The notes under the pieces were generated by a model, which saw only the letters and a program-made list of their open reading frames with translations, had not been told where the DNA came from and searched no databases. Made by a program: the position numbers and the translations under genes. From positions 3,038,001 through 3,102,000 of the forward strand of contig NC_087074.1 in assembly GCF_026151205.1 (NCBI RefSeq): 64,000 nucleotides of DNA. Reading direction: 5' to 3'. Positions 45,190-58,122 of this stretch are shown piece after piece (position 1 is the stretch's first letter; the number at the start of each line of letters is the position of its first letter). This DNA comes from Bolinopsis microptera (taxonomy: Eukaryota > Ctenophora > Tentaculata > Lobata > Bolinopsidae).

Positions 45190-46360
45190 ATAGGCACTAT
45201 CTATTTGTAAATAGCTTTTTGTAAATAGCTTTTTGTAAATTAATTCAGGGTTAAATTTCTGAAAGGGCTTTTAATTAAGTTAGTTTCAATAAAAAACTCT
45301 ACTGGAGATTTGGCCTACTTAAGTGTCAACTTAGGTTTAAGTTGATGTAAGAAAGCTATCGTATTATCAGAATTGTGTTTCGAATAGAAAAAAAATTTAC
45401 TCAAAAATAGATGTGGTTCCAAATTACACTATTTTACCCAAAAAATCCTAGTCAGTAAGTAAGTTATATGCCAATTTTGAACTTGGTAGTACCGTACATT
45501 CAATCTGAACGGAAAATGATACTTCTATTTAATTAATTATATAAACGTGTTCGTTTCTCTGTTCTCGCTCGTGTTTGACAAAGTGCTAACAAACATGAAC
45601 TTATATTTATAAGTGTTAAATCGTAACGCTTTAATAATTAATTATATGTGTACATATATTTATCATAATGAGTATCAGTACATGGCTATGGACTATTATA
45701 CTCTATACCATGTTTCTATTTTTGAGTATGGACTATACTATGTTATTATTTTGAATTTTGATTTGATTATTATCAATTATATTATATTATTTGACTTCCC
45801 TTGCCTTCTTTTATTTAATATTACTTTTACCGCTATATTCAAAACCATTTTTTTACAACCATTGTCTTAATCGAATACAAGGTGAACCCACAAATAAACA
45901 ATAACAAATTGGAGCTTATTTACTGCGTATTGCTATTAGTATTACCTTATCGGACCTTATTTGAACGGACATTAATTGAAAGCTGGAGGCCCTAGCGTTC
46001 ATTTTAATGTCCGTCCGTTTATTTTTAAGGTCCGTCCAAATTAAAGTCCATTGATTATTTCATACATTATTTCAATGCAAACTTATTGTCTAAGATAGGA
46101 CAACTTTTTAATTTCAGTTAATTGCAATTTCTATCAGTATCATCCAACTAAACTATTTCATTGGATCAATGAAAAACAAGTTATAATAATACTGTTAATC
46201 TGCCTCCACATCTTTAATTCTATAAGTATATTCGATCTCTTATTGACACACACTGCAACCCTTTTTGATTGCATGCGGCATACAACGTGTAGTAAATCTC
46301 TTACAACTGGTTGTTTATCCAACTCTTAGTTGTACCGGGTAATAAATTATTAAACGCTAT
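45190..46360. other. Intergenic, with a small inverted-repeat unit
   Basis: 45952-46033 is an 82-bp hairpin: GGACCTTATTTGAACGGACA against TGTCCGTCCGTTTATTTTTA and AAGGTCC. It could be a tiny MITE. Otherwise AT-rich sequence without genes. Confidence 0.5.
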
Positions 46361-46369
46361 CAACTGCTT

Positions 46370-46645
46370 TACCTGGGGACCCCAGGCTATCATGACCATG
46401 TTCATAATGATAAACATTCTAGTATCTCTGGTAGAGCAGTTGATTACTGGGCGGTGCTCAGCCTGTCATTCCACCTAATCAGTAATCTCTATTCTATTGT
46501 AGGTTTACAACCTACCAGGACGCGCGCCGAGTTGGACTCGTCGACGGTCCAATATATGGAACAGATGTTTTACGAGTATCACCCGTTAACTATTCTATGA
46601 TTATGAACATAAATATAATAGCCTGAGGTCCCCAGGTAAGGCATA
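46370..46645. mobile_element. Compound of element M-like ends with inserted GC-rich unit
   Basis: An M-type end (TTACCTGGGGACCCCAGGCT, 46374) and a reverse M-type copy opening TTACTGGGCGGTGCTCAGCC (46454) and closing CTGAGGTCCCCAGGTAA (about 46640) are present. The second is split by 46500-46600, which includes GGTTTACAACCTACC and the GCGCGCCGAGTTGGAC unit shared with 11860. An inverted ATCAACTGC / GCAGTTGAT pair surrounds the first end. No clean target duplication here. Confidence 0.5.
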
Positions 46646-46919
46646 GGCTACCTTTGGTGGTTTATGCCAACAACGATACCTTGACCTTTCCGGGGAACCT
46701 TACCGGCTGGGGCCTAACTTCGAAAGTAAAAGAGCTAAAGACTTCCGGTTTTTGCAAAATGTTCGCCTTGTAAAAGTAACGTTACCTTCCCAGTAGTACA
46801 GGAGGAAAATTAGGGACATTGTAAATTTTGAGTTATCCCGAAAATATGATTTTGGGCCAAATAAAAGGTCGCAGTTTTATAACTTTGCAAATTAATGTAG
46901 TTAATGTTATTATGAATTG

Positions 46920-47755
46920 TATCACGTCGTGGCTTCATTGTCATTTCACTATAGAGTTTCTACGATACACTGTATGTAAAGTTAAGTTTCTACGATACAG
47001 GGGAGCCGCGCACTCGTGCGCGGCGGGTAATACAACGTATGACAAGTCATGACTACATGGCTAAACTCAAATTGTAAAACGCGTGCGAGCAGCGAGCTTT
47101 AGCTATTGAAAAATAATCATCTCTAGCAAGCCCGCCAGGCAGTAAGGTCCGGTTTCCTGGGATCGGTTTAACAAAAATAGTTATTTGCTCATAACTAGTT
47201 ATGACGAGCTCGTCAAGAAATTATTTTCATGCTAAGTAATAAGTTTTATTCGAAATCAGCATAAAAAGTAAATTAATATAGCTTATTTTGATACATACGT
47301 TACGTATCACAAATATTCGCGCGCGAAAAGTGGCATGGAACGTATGTCAAAGCTTACTTTCACAATAAAATCTATTATTCATATACCCAAAAACGTGTAA
47401 GCATGTCCACAAACGGTCTAAATCTAATTGCCACTTGTATATAGTATCACGTCGTGACCCCCACGGTCGGTTCACTAGGGTAGAGTTTCTACGATACAGG
47501 GGGAGCCGCGGCACTCGTGCGCGGCGGGTCATATACAACGTATTACAAATCGCCACAGAGTATCACCCGTTAAGAATCGACATTTATGCATTGTGCTATT
47601 ATATTTATTAATTTACGATGTCATATTAATCCTTCCCAGCTCGGCGAGGCCCAGTGGTGCATTTTGCCGATTTATGTGTTATGGAAGTGGTTGCGAGAAG
47701 AATTATTTGATGCGCGGCGCGGCCCAGTAGTGCATCGCGCTACAATTATATTTAC
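46920..47755. repeat. Hairpin family H copies 2 and 3, and unit S copy
   Basis: H copies lie at about 46920-47045 and 47445-47550 (same GCCGCGCACTCGTGCGCGGC hairpin; copy 3 has one extra base). Unit S lies at 47635-47755 with the empty M site. The stretch between is AT-rich. Confidence 0.6.
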
Positions 47756-48720
47756 TGTGCGGCAGTATATTCCACTATATTTTCAATCATTGTGTTTACA
47801 AACAACTGCTGCTCAAAATTCGCAGCTAGGTAATATTATTATATCTTGACATACGTTGCATGCCACTTTTCGCGCCGCTGATATTGGGATACGAAACATG
47901 TATCAAATTATATCATATCAATGCACATTGGTCGATGCCTCGATAAGTAAAATTAAAAGTGGCTTTTCCCGAACGAAGATCAAAAGTTCGGGCGCCGCGC
48001 TTTTCTCAATTTTAATAAAAATCATGAATTATGAATCAAGATCGAGCGCTAGTGTGAAAATTTCCTCAAACTGATTTCGTGAATCAGTGGTGACTTAAAT
48101 AGTTATCCGTCAATTTTTTTAGATAGATTGGCAGTCTGTTGACAGTTTACTACATAGTAGTGTACTGTAAACATCGAACTATATTATTGTGGTGGAATAT
48201 GTGTGGTGAAGCCGAAAGACTGGTGAATAAGCTGGCTAATAAAATGGAATATTACACAGGTCAAAGATATTCAGATGCTATTGGATATATATAAGGAATC
48301 GTCTTCGATCTGAAATCCTTAGAACAACAGTGATTTCCCTCCGGGTAGACAGAGGGGTGAGAAAGAACTTTGTGGATATACCCCGCCAGGTGCGATTGGA
48401 TTTCACCCACTCTTTATAGTTTCATACACTTTGATTTATTGTAAAAGGGCTGTAGGGGTATGAATGCAACCAAGTGATCTCCTTAAAATATAATTTTGTT
48501 TTGACTATGCAAGAACCAGTACTGGCGATTAATATAAAAATTGTCATAGAGAAACTTGACCACAATATTTGACCACACTACCAAAGTACTTAAATTCCCA
48601 TTATTCTTCTACATTTTAATTAATTTGTTTATTTATAGAGCTGGCAACATATTATGATATAGTTCATGTATTAGATAAAGTCACGTGAGTGTGTAGGCCA
48701 AATGTAATGGCCTAACTCAC
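47756..48720. other. No gene seen
   Basis: Mixed sequence; the ORF at 47856-48074 has no recognisable domain. Confidence 0.4.
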
Positions 48721-48732
48721 GAATTTTCGGAT

Positions 48733-49400
48733 ATGCTTTTAAATATTATGTCCGCTTGCTACAAACTTCTCTTGTTTTGGTGCCTCTCAGCTGAGCCACT
48801 GAGATTTAAAAAAGGGAAGTTCAAAATAGCACAGTTTACAGATCTGCATTATGGGGAGGATGAGTTTACACCATGGGGACCAATACAGGACAAGAACTCG
48901 GATCACGTGATGCACTCTGTTCTGACTGCTGAGAGACCTGACTTTGTCCCACAGGTGACAAACTAACCGGAAACAATATCGACTCCAATGCGACCTCATA
49001 CTGGAAGTACGTACTGCCTGCAGCACAATACTCCCTGGGCGCATGTGTTTGGAAATCACGATGATCTGAGCAAGAAGAAGGGAGACAGGCTGACGCTGAT
49101 GAAGTACAATCAAACATTGAACTTATCTTTCTCTGTCATGGGACCTGAATCTCTGTTTGGTGTTTCAAACTACTTCCTGCCGATTTACGGTGAACACTCA
49201 GATAAAGTGGAAGCAGTGATATGTGCTCTGGATAGTGGAGGTGGGGAAATAGATAAGCAGATCTCACCAGAGCAGATCAACTGGCTTGTCATGACCTATC
49301 ACATCAATCAGAAGGTGTATGGTCGAGTACCCAGCATTCTTTAAACATTCCACATCCCACCTCCAGAATTCGAGGTGCTTTTCAACAAGGTTGAATGTAT
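48733..49400 (+). pseudogene. Metallophosphoesterase (DCR2/purple acid phosphatase-like), broken copy
   Basis: The reading begins with [17 protein letters not shown], the first metal-binding Asp-x-His block of calcineurin-like phosphoesterases of the DCR2/PAP29-like type. [18 protein letters not shown] and then TPWAHVFGNHDDLSKK (second metal block, GNHDD) follow, and later a FHIPPPEFEVL block. These lie in different frames: a shift near 48953, another near 49010, and an in-frame TAA at 49342. The expected C-terminal GHDH-type block is missing. There is no introns-versus-exons explanation with good splice sites, so this looks like a dead, perhaps retroposed, fragment. Confidence 0.65.
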
Positions 49401-52280
49401 AGGTTACTTAAAAGTTAAACAACACATTACTGCCTCTTCCCAGTAAAGGATTATATGAAACTATTCTCTCCCTGCCAGACGTCTATGTATGTATGTATGT
49501 ATGTCGACAGAGGGCAGCGCTAGGCCCGCTGTGGTGCCCTCAACCTACTTTTAGATTAGAGGGTCATGTAGGCGACATCCATGTCCAGTGGACAACGCAG
49601 GCCGGTGAGCTGTACACTGGGCACGCGCGCGTAATAATAGAGCTCAAACAGGTAATAAACCCCGCGAGCGTATAGAATCAGGATTTTACAGGATGTGGAC
49701 AGCCGGCCCTGTGACGGTGATGGATGCGTGCAAATCTGAGGGCTTGAGTCGATTGTATTGTGGTGCTAGTGTACGTTCTGATAAGTGAAATAGCCCGAAC
49801 CAGGTAGCTCACCTGCTCCGCATCGCGGGGGGGCCGTTCCAATTTACAGGTGTACATGGGGAGATATGTCGACGCTCGTGAGTGAATGGGAATAGCTGAT
49901 TTGTGCGAAGGTGATGTGTGGGTTATGACGGTGCTGTTACTTTATAAGTATTGAGTTTCACGCTACATAAATATTTATAGTAGCATGGTTAAGATTCATA
50001 GTTCGTAGTATAGTAGTAGTTAAGTCATTTTTCTTTGTTAATGAAGTAAGACGCATGAGTTGATAAATTGTTATCGGGTCTTCTCCGATATATTCAAGGT
50101 TGATGGCGATAATTAAAACAACGAAGAGCTGCAATTGTAGAAAGTGATAATAAATATTTGTAAATGAATCTCGTTTGTTTGTGAATCCTCTTTATCGACA
50201 CTAGGCAGGGTATGATGTTGAGGCGAAGTTCGGGACTGATCTGGTATCATCTTCCTTGAGTTTACTAATCTTGATCAACCTGGAGTTTCAAGTATGTGGA
50301 TTAGTACGTCGCAGTTTATTTTTGCGCAATCTCGGGCGCGCACTAAATTTTCTGTTAGAAAAATGACAGCTATTATGTTGCTACATCCTTGAGTTGAATG
50401 GCGTTCGCGTGTTACGTTTAATGCGGGAAATTTGGAGGACGGATTTTACCGGTTTGAGAAAATGGATTTGATTGTAGTTGTGTTTGGTGGAGCAAGGCGG
50501 TAGGTTCGTTTTTTTAGGGGTGATTAGTGGGAGTGTTCTAACCTGGTGGTGGTGGAGGAACTGCTAATACCGGATGAAGGGGTAACCTGGAGGCAGTGAT
50601 TGGATCTCTACTGGTTCGGAGAGTGGGAGTCCCTTATTTAGGTTGTCTGCTGAATATCTGTGTCAAGTCGTCAATCTGGAATAACTCGGGTTTTAGTAAT
50701 TTATAAGGTGGGCTGTAACATTGCGTTCCAGCCCTGAGAGGGAAAATAAACTGGTAAGAAGATGTGATTATTGGAAAATTGATGCAGATTACATATTTTA
50801 TTGACTGATCATAACAAGGAATAATGTTATGTGGAGTCCAACTTGTAGTTATTCATCTCATGTGATGGTTTAGCGAAGATTTCTGGATCGGAGTAGTATG
50901 ATGCAGATATCAGATTTCGTAGTGCTGATCCATTGTGTTGATGTACTGCTGCTTAAACTGGTTTCCACGTATGTATGTCACAAGGGTAGCCGGGGTACTC
51001 GAATCCTAATTAGATCTCTAGCTTTGTGTTTGCTGTAGAGTGGAGAGTGGATATCCATAGTGCTGTGTACCTGTGTAGGGTTAAAATTCCAAGGTTGCTG
51101 AAATGGTGATGGTGTTAGAGAAAGACGCAAGGTGTAACACACCGTGGTAAGAAAGGCATTATGGTAGCAGAGAATGCATTATGACAGGAGAATGAGCGAA
51201 AGTAATGCAAATGAAAAAAAGGACCGAATTGCTGAGGTGATTGAGTGAGTGAGATGCTGCATTGGTACTGGCTGACTCGCCAGCAACAATGCAAGTCCAA
51301 GAAGAAAGAAGGAGAGACACAGTCCGTTATCTGGGTGCGCCACCACCGACAGTGCTCCCACTTATGTGGGGCTGAGGGTGTTGGCTCCAAGAACCAGCCG
51401 TGAGCAAACAGCGCCTGTCCCCCTCTATGGTTAACTTGAGAGTAACAGGACTATGCCATTCTCCAGGCCAATCCGTTCAGTAACCAGCTGACCCAGCACC
51501 ACCTCTGATGGAAGATGTGGTTCGGATTGGACTTCGCTAGGATTTGTCAGTTTTTCTGTAGACACTAATGCTCCCTCGAGGAAAGACATGAGCCCCGGCG
51601 AAATTGACCAAAAACGTGGCAGGGATTCTCACCCTACTGCCAGGGGTCTATCTTGTTACAACAGGACACTACCACGAAAACGATTATTGTTGTCCAACTA
51701 TAAACAAACTCCTCTGTCAGGGTAGACACCGTATAATACCATAGCAAGAGGTTCTAGGATCATTCAACTGGAGCAAGGAAACTAAAGACATGGATCAGAA
51801 TGGAGAACAAAGACCTCCTGGATATTCTTGTGTTAAAAAGTTAAAATATCAATGAATTAGTTCACCTTGGGTCTTGCTACTAGAGGAAGTTAGGAATTAT
51901 AGGTATTTCCTATTTAAGCCAGAAAGGTAACTTGAAATAATTTTCCCATTTTTGTTTGACAAATTGTTTATACTATTTATTTTTATACTATTTATTCTTA
52001 TAATATTTATTTTTATAATATTTATTTGAAACTATTGGTGTTTCAAACATGATTAAAATAAATTAAGAAAGACTGATTGATTTTTTAGTCATTGAAAAAT
52101 CTACCAAAATATTGATTTTGCAGGTCTTTATTCAATCTTCATTAAAGTCAAACTTATGATTGCTGATTTTATCTAATTACTGTGATGAAATGGTTGACAT
52201 AGTCCTTGCAATTTATGTTAGATTCAGCTATTCAAAGTAATATTATATTGCTAAAGGTTCCTATTTTTAACATTGATACA
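49401..52280. other. Long intergenic region before lipoyl synthase
   Basis: A short GTAT microsatellite (49486-49503) and a few CpG-rich patches. No convincing gene. The promoter and 5' untranslated exon of the next gene probably lie within about 1 kb of its right end. Confidence 0.45.
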
Positions 52281-52310
52281 TTTTTAGCAGGTCTATGTTG
52301 ACACACAAAG

Positions 52311-53363
52311 ATGCTGCACATCCGAAGTTGCTCTCTGCGCATAGGTACCTGGAACTGTTCCTCACGTTACAAGACAACTAAAGTTAAAGAAGGTCCTGGT
52401 CTTGATTACTTTATTACAGCAAGCTTGGATAAGCAGGTCAAAAAGGAGCGCAAACGCTTGCCTCGTTGGCTGCAAACTGCCATTCCTAAGGGCAAGAATT
52501 ACACTAAGCTAAAGACTGATCTGCGGAGTTTAAACCTTACCACTGTATGTGAAGAGGCAAGATGTCCAAATATTGGGGAGTGTTGGGGTGGTGGTGATAC
52601 TAATACTGCTACCGCTACTATAATGTTGATGGGAGATGAATGCACTAGAGGTTGTAGATTTTGTTCAGTAAAAACATCGAAAAACCCAGGTCCCCTTGAT
52701 CCGTTGGAACCGTACAACACTGCAAAAGCAGTGGGCAGTTGGGGTGTTCATTACATTGTACTGACATCAGTTGACAGAGATGACATTTCAGATGGTGGGG
52801 CATCTCACCTAGCTGAATGTGTTAAAGAACTGAAACTTCAAGTTCCAGACCTTCTTGTAGAGGTTTTAGCTCCTGACTTTAGAGGTGACTTAGATGCAGT
52901 TGAACGTTTAGCTTCCTCTGGAATGGATGTTTTTGCACACAATTTGGAGACAGTCAATCGATTGCAAGCGTTTGTGAGAGATCCCAGAGCAAATTATAAG
53001 CAAAGTATGGAGGTGCTGATTAAAGCAAAGGAGTCATCACCTGGCCTCCTCACCAAAACCTCTCTCATGTTGGGTTTAGGAGAAGCTGATGAAGAAATTG
53101 TTGAAACAATGGAAGATCTCAGAAAGAACTCTGTTGATGTTGTCACTTTTGGACAGTACATGCAGCCAACAAAAAGGCATCTCAAGGTCAAAGAATATGT
53201 GACTCCGGAGAAGTTCAAACATTGGGAACAACTGGGGATGGACATGGGCTTTGCTTATGTTGCCAGTGGACCTTTGGTGAGGTCTTCTTATAAAGCAGGG
53301 GAATACTACATCAAAAACATCATTGATAAGCAGAGAGGTATTGTGTCAGATGTTAATGACTGA
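52311..53363 (+). CDS. LIAS: Lipoyl synthase, mitochondrial
   Basis: Radical-SAM enzyme that inserts two sulfurs into octanoyl groups on lipoate-dependent mitochondrial enzymes. 350 residues, close to the usual animal length. Residues 1-35 are basic and Ser/Thr-rich as in a mitochondrial presequence. The auxiliary cluster is C80-x4-C85-x5-C91 ([13 protein letters not shown]) and the radical-SAM cluster C111-x3-C115-x2-C118 (CTRGCRFC). The C-terminal Ser ligand motif RSSYKAGE is at 324-331. An acceptor (TTTTTAGCAG, ending 52290) precedes the ATG by 20 bases, so there is an upstream 5' exon. All coding sequence is in one exon. AATAAA at 53665-53670 can end the transcript. Confidence 0.97.
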   Translation: MLHIRSCSLRIGTWNCSSRYKTTKVKEGPGLDYFITASLDKQVKKERKRLPRWLQTAIPKGKNYTKLKTDLRSLNLTTVCEEARCPNIGECWGGGDTNTATATIMLMGDECTRGCRFCSVKTSKNPGPLDPLEPYNTAKAVGSWGVHYIVLTSVDRDDISDGGASHLAECVKELKLQVPDLLVEVLAPDFRGDLDAVERLASSGMDVFAHNLETVNRLQAFVRDPRANYKQSMEVLIKAKESSPGLLTKTSLMLGLGEADEEIVETMEDLRKNSVDVVTFGQYMQPTKRHLKVKEYVTPEKFKHWEQLGMDMGFAYVASGPLVRSSYKAGEYYIKNIIDKQRGIVSDVND

Positions 53364-53664
53364 AATTCAAGTTTATTGGTTCATCGTGTGTAAATTATGA
53401 TGGGTGTGCCCTCTACAGTCTACATGTGCATTCGACCCATCCCGAATCATGCAAGTTCCTAGTTATAATACAGTTAAATACAGTTATGGACTTGTGACAA
53501 TCGCTGAGTGTACACAAATTTTATCATAAGTTTACAGCATTTATGAAATAATGTCTATTTTCAGTGACCTTTTTCAGCAGACTTTTCTTTTCAAATGCTT
53601 TTATCACATAACTTATTAGTACAAATTTGGAAAGTGAAGAGTATTGATATACAAAAGATTCTTG

Positions 53665-53670
53665 AATAAA
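53665..53670 (+). terminator. Polyadenylation signal AATAAA for LIAS
   Basis: Canonical hexamer about 300 bases after the stop, followed by a T-rich stretch. Confidence 0.6.
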
Positions 53671-55420
53671 ATTGGTGATAAAAGGCATTTTATTTTTGTG
53701 TAATATGGAGTTTTTATTGTGCTAAATTTGTGATGTTTTATACAAAGTCCAATAATATATTATACCGGATACAATTTCAATACTTGTTACTTTTATTCGT
53801 CTATATCTTTACTGATCTCCCGTTACTCTAAATTAGACAATATGTGCTTTAGTTCATACAAGTATATATACACATGATTATAACAGCTTCCTCTTGGTGA
53901 AGTTTTATGACACACAATCTGTTATCAAATATATTTCATTTAAGGGCATATATTACATAATATATGTATTATTATATTACATATGTTTTACCCCTTTTTC
54001 TAACAAACAGTCCAGTTTAGGTAACAGTGTAAAAGAAGTACAAGATACCAAAATGATGACAGGTAACTAACTATAACGAAACAAACTGTCTCAACATCAA
54101 AGAATCATTTTAAATTGTACTGTATAATAATTTAACTTTAAAACGCGACATGATTACATGTTCTATGGTTTTAATGTACGTTTGATTTACAGGATATATT
54201 CCTGGATAATCTTAAAGGATGAGGGGACCTTAGAATTTACTTTCAAATATTCGCGTTTAAGTCCTGTGAAAGTGTGTAGAATCAAAAAATACGCCGGACT
54301 GTGAAATCGATAATTCGTGCAATATCACGCCGCGCTCCTATTGGCTGATAGCAATTTTGGGCTGTGACGTCAATTATGTGTAAGACCAACGTGCGTGCGC
54401 GCAAACCCTTCGCTCGTGTCAACATTATGTCCTGTTCTGTTTTACTTACGTCGTGTTACCTTTGGCGTTTGCGAGAGCGGTATCTTTGGTTGCACTGAAT
54501 TAGTCTAAGTTACGAATAATTCTCTTTAATAGTTAAATGTAACTCAGAAAGGCTTTCTTGTAGTTGTAGTAGGTATTTCTATTTATAAATAGCTAAGATA
54601 AGTAGCATCCGCTAACTAAACCACAAACTGCTATTTTGTTTTGACTTGTTTGAAACCCGATATGGACACAATTAAAAATCGGCATATTTCTTTATACAAG
54701 AATAAAGGAATGTATTTTCATATGAAATGTGCGACGAACAATATAAAATCAAGTGTTGCAATCGGCAGAGCACAATCAAATCAAGTGTTGCAATTGGCAG
54801 AGCACAATACATATGAAATAGAAGATATGTTGACCGACCCACTTAATATATGTTTAGCTTTTCCGAAACTTGTTCGTTTAGTGATTTAAATCCGACATAT
54901 TTGCCTGACTTGCTGGGGTACATTCTGCGGATAACTCTCACCACACACTGTGGTAGTCTGAAGCGCCGTCCTTTACCCAGTCCGTTCAGCTCCAGTATTT
55001 GGATGCAATTGGATGTATAAAGACACTCTTTATATTTATAGTGAAAAAGCTTTCAAATGAACAAACTTTTAAGACAGCAAAGCGCCGCAACAGAAGATCT
55101 AAAAATCGATTGAATGTATGATGTAGTAGAATACATTTTACTAGCTGGCCCTTGGCGCCTCTAGTCCTATCTGAGTGCGCACGTGCGGTTTGGCACTGCG
55201 CGTGTACCGGCCTTTAGTTGTACACTCATTTATAATTTACCGTTTTAGTTTGCTGTGACTTGAGTGTAAAGCGTAACGAATGTGGATGTGTTCGTCTGCT
55301 ATGCTTGGTATAATATTGCTTGGTGTAATAGTTGCAAATCTTGCTTACGTTATAAATAGTGTCGGGGGGGTTGCAACGACCATTAATGTCAGTAGATGGA
55401 ATTTTGTCAAAACTGACATT

Positions 55421-55490
55421 GTCATTAATGGTCATTAATGGTCATTAATGGTCATTAATGGTCATTAATGGTCATTAATGGTCATTAATG
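55421..55490 (+). repeat. GTCATTAATG x 7 (left subterminal array)
   Basis: Seven perfect 10-bp units. The last three bases of the inverted terminal repeat belong to the same word family. Confidence 0.95.
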
Positions 55491-55605
55491 GTCATCAAAT
55501 AATTGAAATTCTGAGGAATCAGATAATGAGTCAGATTTCGTCGCACCAGATAGTGAAAGTGAAGACAAGGATCTTCATGACTTAGTTACTATAAAAAACA
55601 AGAAA

Positions 55606-56196
55606 ATGAACAAAAACACCGCTATTACGAAGTTCTGTAATTTTGGTAAGACGATATTTGGAAATAAAAGTCGGAGATCGACATTTTTTGGTACCGGCTG
55701 TTTCGAGGGTTCTGTGACATACCAACCGGGCTGCAAAAATTCTTCTAAGCCCTGTCAACGTCGAACAATTCGAAAGGGCGACTCATTAAGTGCTACCTTT
55801 GTTCCAAAAAAGGCTAAACGTCCCCTTCGTTGCCTCGGTACCATCTTATCAATGAGTGTCTCTGCTTCAAAAAAGGGCAACTGCAGATCTAGACGAATTC
55901 CTGCCGCATCAATTTGTCCCTATCATGATGACAGTGCTCGATTTTGGGTCAAAACTGCTGAAGGCAGAGTATTGAACTGTAAACGAATTGTTCTATCTAA
56001 TCCTAGTAGGATAGGAAAAGATCAGCTTTTTTGTTGTCCGATTCAGACTGATGACGATGTATTTCATGAAGTGCTAAAGTTGAATAAGTTCATCTACTGT
56101 GTAATTACTATATTTTATTTATTTCAAAATTCAAATAAACTTTACATCAATGTATTACAGTTATATTCAATAAAAAGACCACAATATCTCCTGTGA
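55606..56196 (+). CDS. Unknown Cys/Lys-rich ORF of the inner element
   Basis: I recognise no family. An ATG at 55606 gives 196 residues. The frame is open back to about 55510, adding a very acidic stretch (SEESDNESDFVAPDSESED) typical of transposase N-termini, so the real start may be upstream, perhaps across a splice. The body is basic with scattered Cys (CNFG, CFEG, CKNSSKPC, CPYHDD, CKR, CCPIQTDD), suggesting possible metal binding. The last 35 residues are hydrophobic and low quality and probably read through an intron or past the true end. It is the only candidate for a protein encoded by this element. Confidence 0.4.
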   Translation: MNKNTAITKFCNFGKTIFGNKSRRSTFFGTGCFEGSVTYQPGCKNSSKPCQRRTIRKGDSLSATFVPKKAKRPLRCLGTILSMSVSASKKGNCRSRRIPAASICPYHDDSARFWVKTAEGRVLNCKRIVLSNPSRIGKDQLFCCPIQTDDDVFHEVLKLNKFIYCVITIFYLFQNSNKLYINVLQLYSIKRPQYLL

Positions 56197-56647
56197 AGCA
56201 AAAACATGGAAAAAGAGAGCTAGAAAAATATTCATGATACTCAACACTACCAGACTCAGCTGGAGTGAGAAACAAATTGTAAAAACATCAACGTAAAATT
56301 TATTTCGGCTGAACCAAAACACGGTGGTAAGACCATAATAACATTGGTGCCGACCCTACATAAAATCATTAATAAATAATCAAGAGAACAAATTTAAATG
56401 TATACGATACCTTCTTGCTACTACTCCACAAACTTACACGACATAACAACAAAATAACATAATTAAATAATATTATAATAAAACAATCTACAATCTAGCC
56501 ACTCACGTACTGCGTGACGCGCTTGTTTCGGGTTGTTTCATAAAAGAAAAAACGGCGCGTTCTACTGCAGGTGCGAGGGGCAAATTATAGAGAGTATGAC
56601 ATTCATAAAGTAAAATATATATATAATAATATTCCATGATGGGCCAT

Positions 56648-57561
56648 CTAATCAGGCCAGCATACGTCAGAAGACCAGAGAAATTCAGTTAGCTTTGTTT
56701 TGAAAATAGAAATTTTCTCAGTCTGTCTAACATAGGCTGGCAGTGCATTCCACAGAAGCATTGTTCTATAAAAGAAGCTGTTTCTGAAACTATCGCAGTT
56801 TGGTACAATAGAGCAGGTATATGTGCTGGTGTCAAGTCCTTCAATGACTGATGCCGTGCTCCTTGTGTACCTCATTGTTCCAGCTTCAACAACAGTAATA
56901 TATTCAGGTAGAGATATACTTACCAAATCATTTACTATTTTATAGAAGAGCGTAATTGAATTATGGATGAACTTAGATCTAATGGGTAGAATTTTAAGCT
57001 CCTTCTGCTTCTCATAGAATTCAATATCACTATAATGATCAAACTGTTGTCCATTGATCCATTTGATCGCTCTTTTCTGGATTGCCTCAAACTTCGACAT
57101 GTGTGTCGATCGCTGAGGACACCATATAACTGAGCAATGTTCAAAGATTGATCTTACAATGGTAAGGTAGAAAGCCCTCTTTTTGCGTTTATCCATGGTA
57201 AAATGACAGGTTCTCTTTAAGAGCCCAAGCTTTGAGCTTGCTTTAGATATCAATTGATCACAATGTGCACCCCACAGAAATCTGTTGTTCATTATTACAC
57301 CAAGATCTGTATGGGATGCCACATAATCAATTATGACTTCATTAAGATTATACCAATAAATATTAAAAGGAAGATTGTCTAATACATTTCTTTGCAGAGT
57401 TACAGATAACACCTTACACTTTGAAGGGTGAAAAGTCATTTTGTTATCGATTGACCAGGCAAACAACCTGTCTATATCTCCTTGGAGAATATAGTGGTCT
57501 TCAAAGCATTCGATGACCCTCCAAATTTTGGTGTCATCTGCATACAATGCTACATTTGTAT
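56648..57561 (-). pseudogene. CR1/L2-type LINE reverse transcriptase fragment
   Basis: The minus-strand frame starts at the catalytic box (NVALYADDTKIW) and continues about 300 residues. It includes MTFHPSKCKVLSVT, the SHTDLGVIMNN block, IVRSIFEHCSVIWCPQ, FEAIQKRAIKWING and LLWNALPAYVRQ, in the order seen in CR1/L2-type ORF2 C-termini. Everything before YADD is missing; a stop sits seven codons upstream. The frame itself is intact. It lies in the inner element, opposite to the unknown ORF, and adds to its length. Confidence 0.85.
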
Positions 57562-58072
57562 CCTCCTATAATCGACTAGCATAATGATTTGGCTAAAATA
57601 TAAATCTTGATATGATATAAGAACGGGAACGAAGTATTTAATTTTAATACCCGTGTTATTATTATTTTATTATTGATTGTTATTTTACTATTGATACGAT
57701 CTGATACTCCTAAATTGCCATTTGAATTATTATTATTGATAACTATAAGTCACCAACTGTTATCTGGTTTAAATCCCGTGGCCGCAAAATTTGTTCTTCA
57801 TTACATTCGAACTTAATAAATGTAATCCCTAACTCACTCTGGAATCCACTCAAGTGATATTCTGGAAGGTCTGCCTAACCACGGAAGATTATATTCTAAG
57901 TTTTCTCTTTCGAATCTCTAATTGTAAATGTAAAATAATAACATATACTTGTAGTTAGTTAACTTAAGGTAGGGTCTAAGTGATGCAGGCGTCCGTCCAT
58001 TTCGCTCTAAGAAGTGCCGGAAAAAACATGACCATTAATGTCAGTAGATGAAATTTTGACAAAACTGACATT

Positions 58073-58122
58073 GTCATTAATGGTCATTAATGGTCATTAA
58101 TGGTCATTAATGGTCATTAATG
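58073..58122 (+). repeat. GTCATTAATG x 5 (right subterminal array)
   Basis: Same unit and orientation as the left array. Ends directly in the right inverted terminal repeat. Confidence 0.95.

Noticed and set aside
44187-45197. 336-residue antisense ORF over the GPCR tail
   Set aside because: It exists only because the 84-bp unit is a multiple of three and stop-free in that frame; there is no domain and the sense strand has the 7TM gene.
47586-48074. ORFs of 72-87 residues in the 47-48 kb mosaic
   Set aside because: They run through dispersed repeats and have no protein-like features.
51115-51390. 91-residue minus-strand ORF
   Set aside because: Cys/His/Trp-rich by composition but without any motif spacing or neighbours that support coding.
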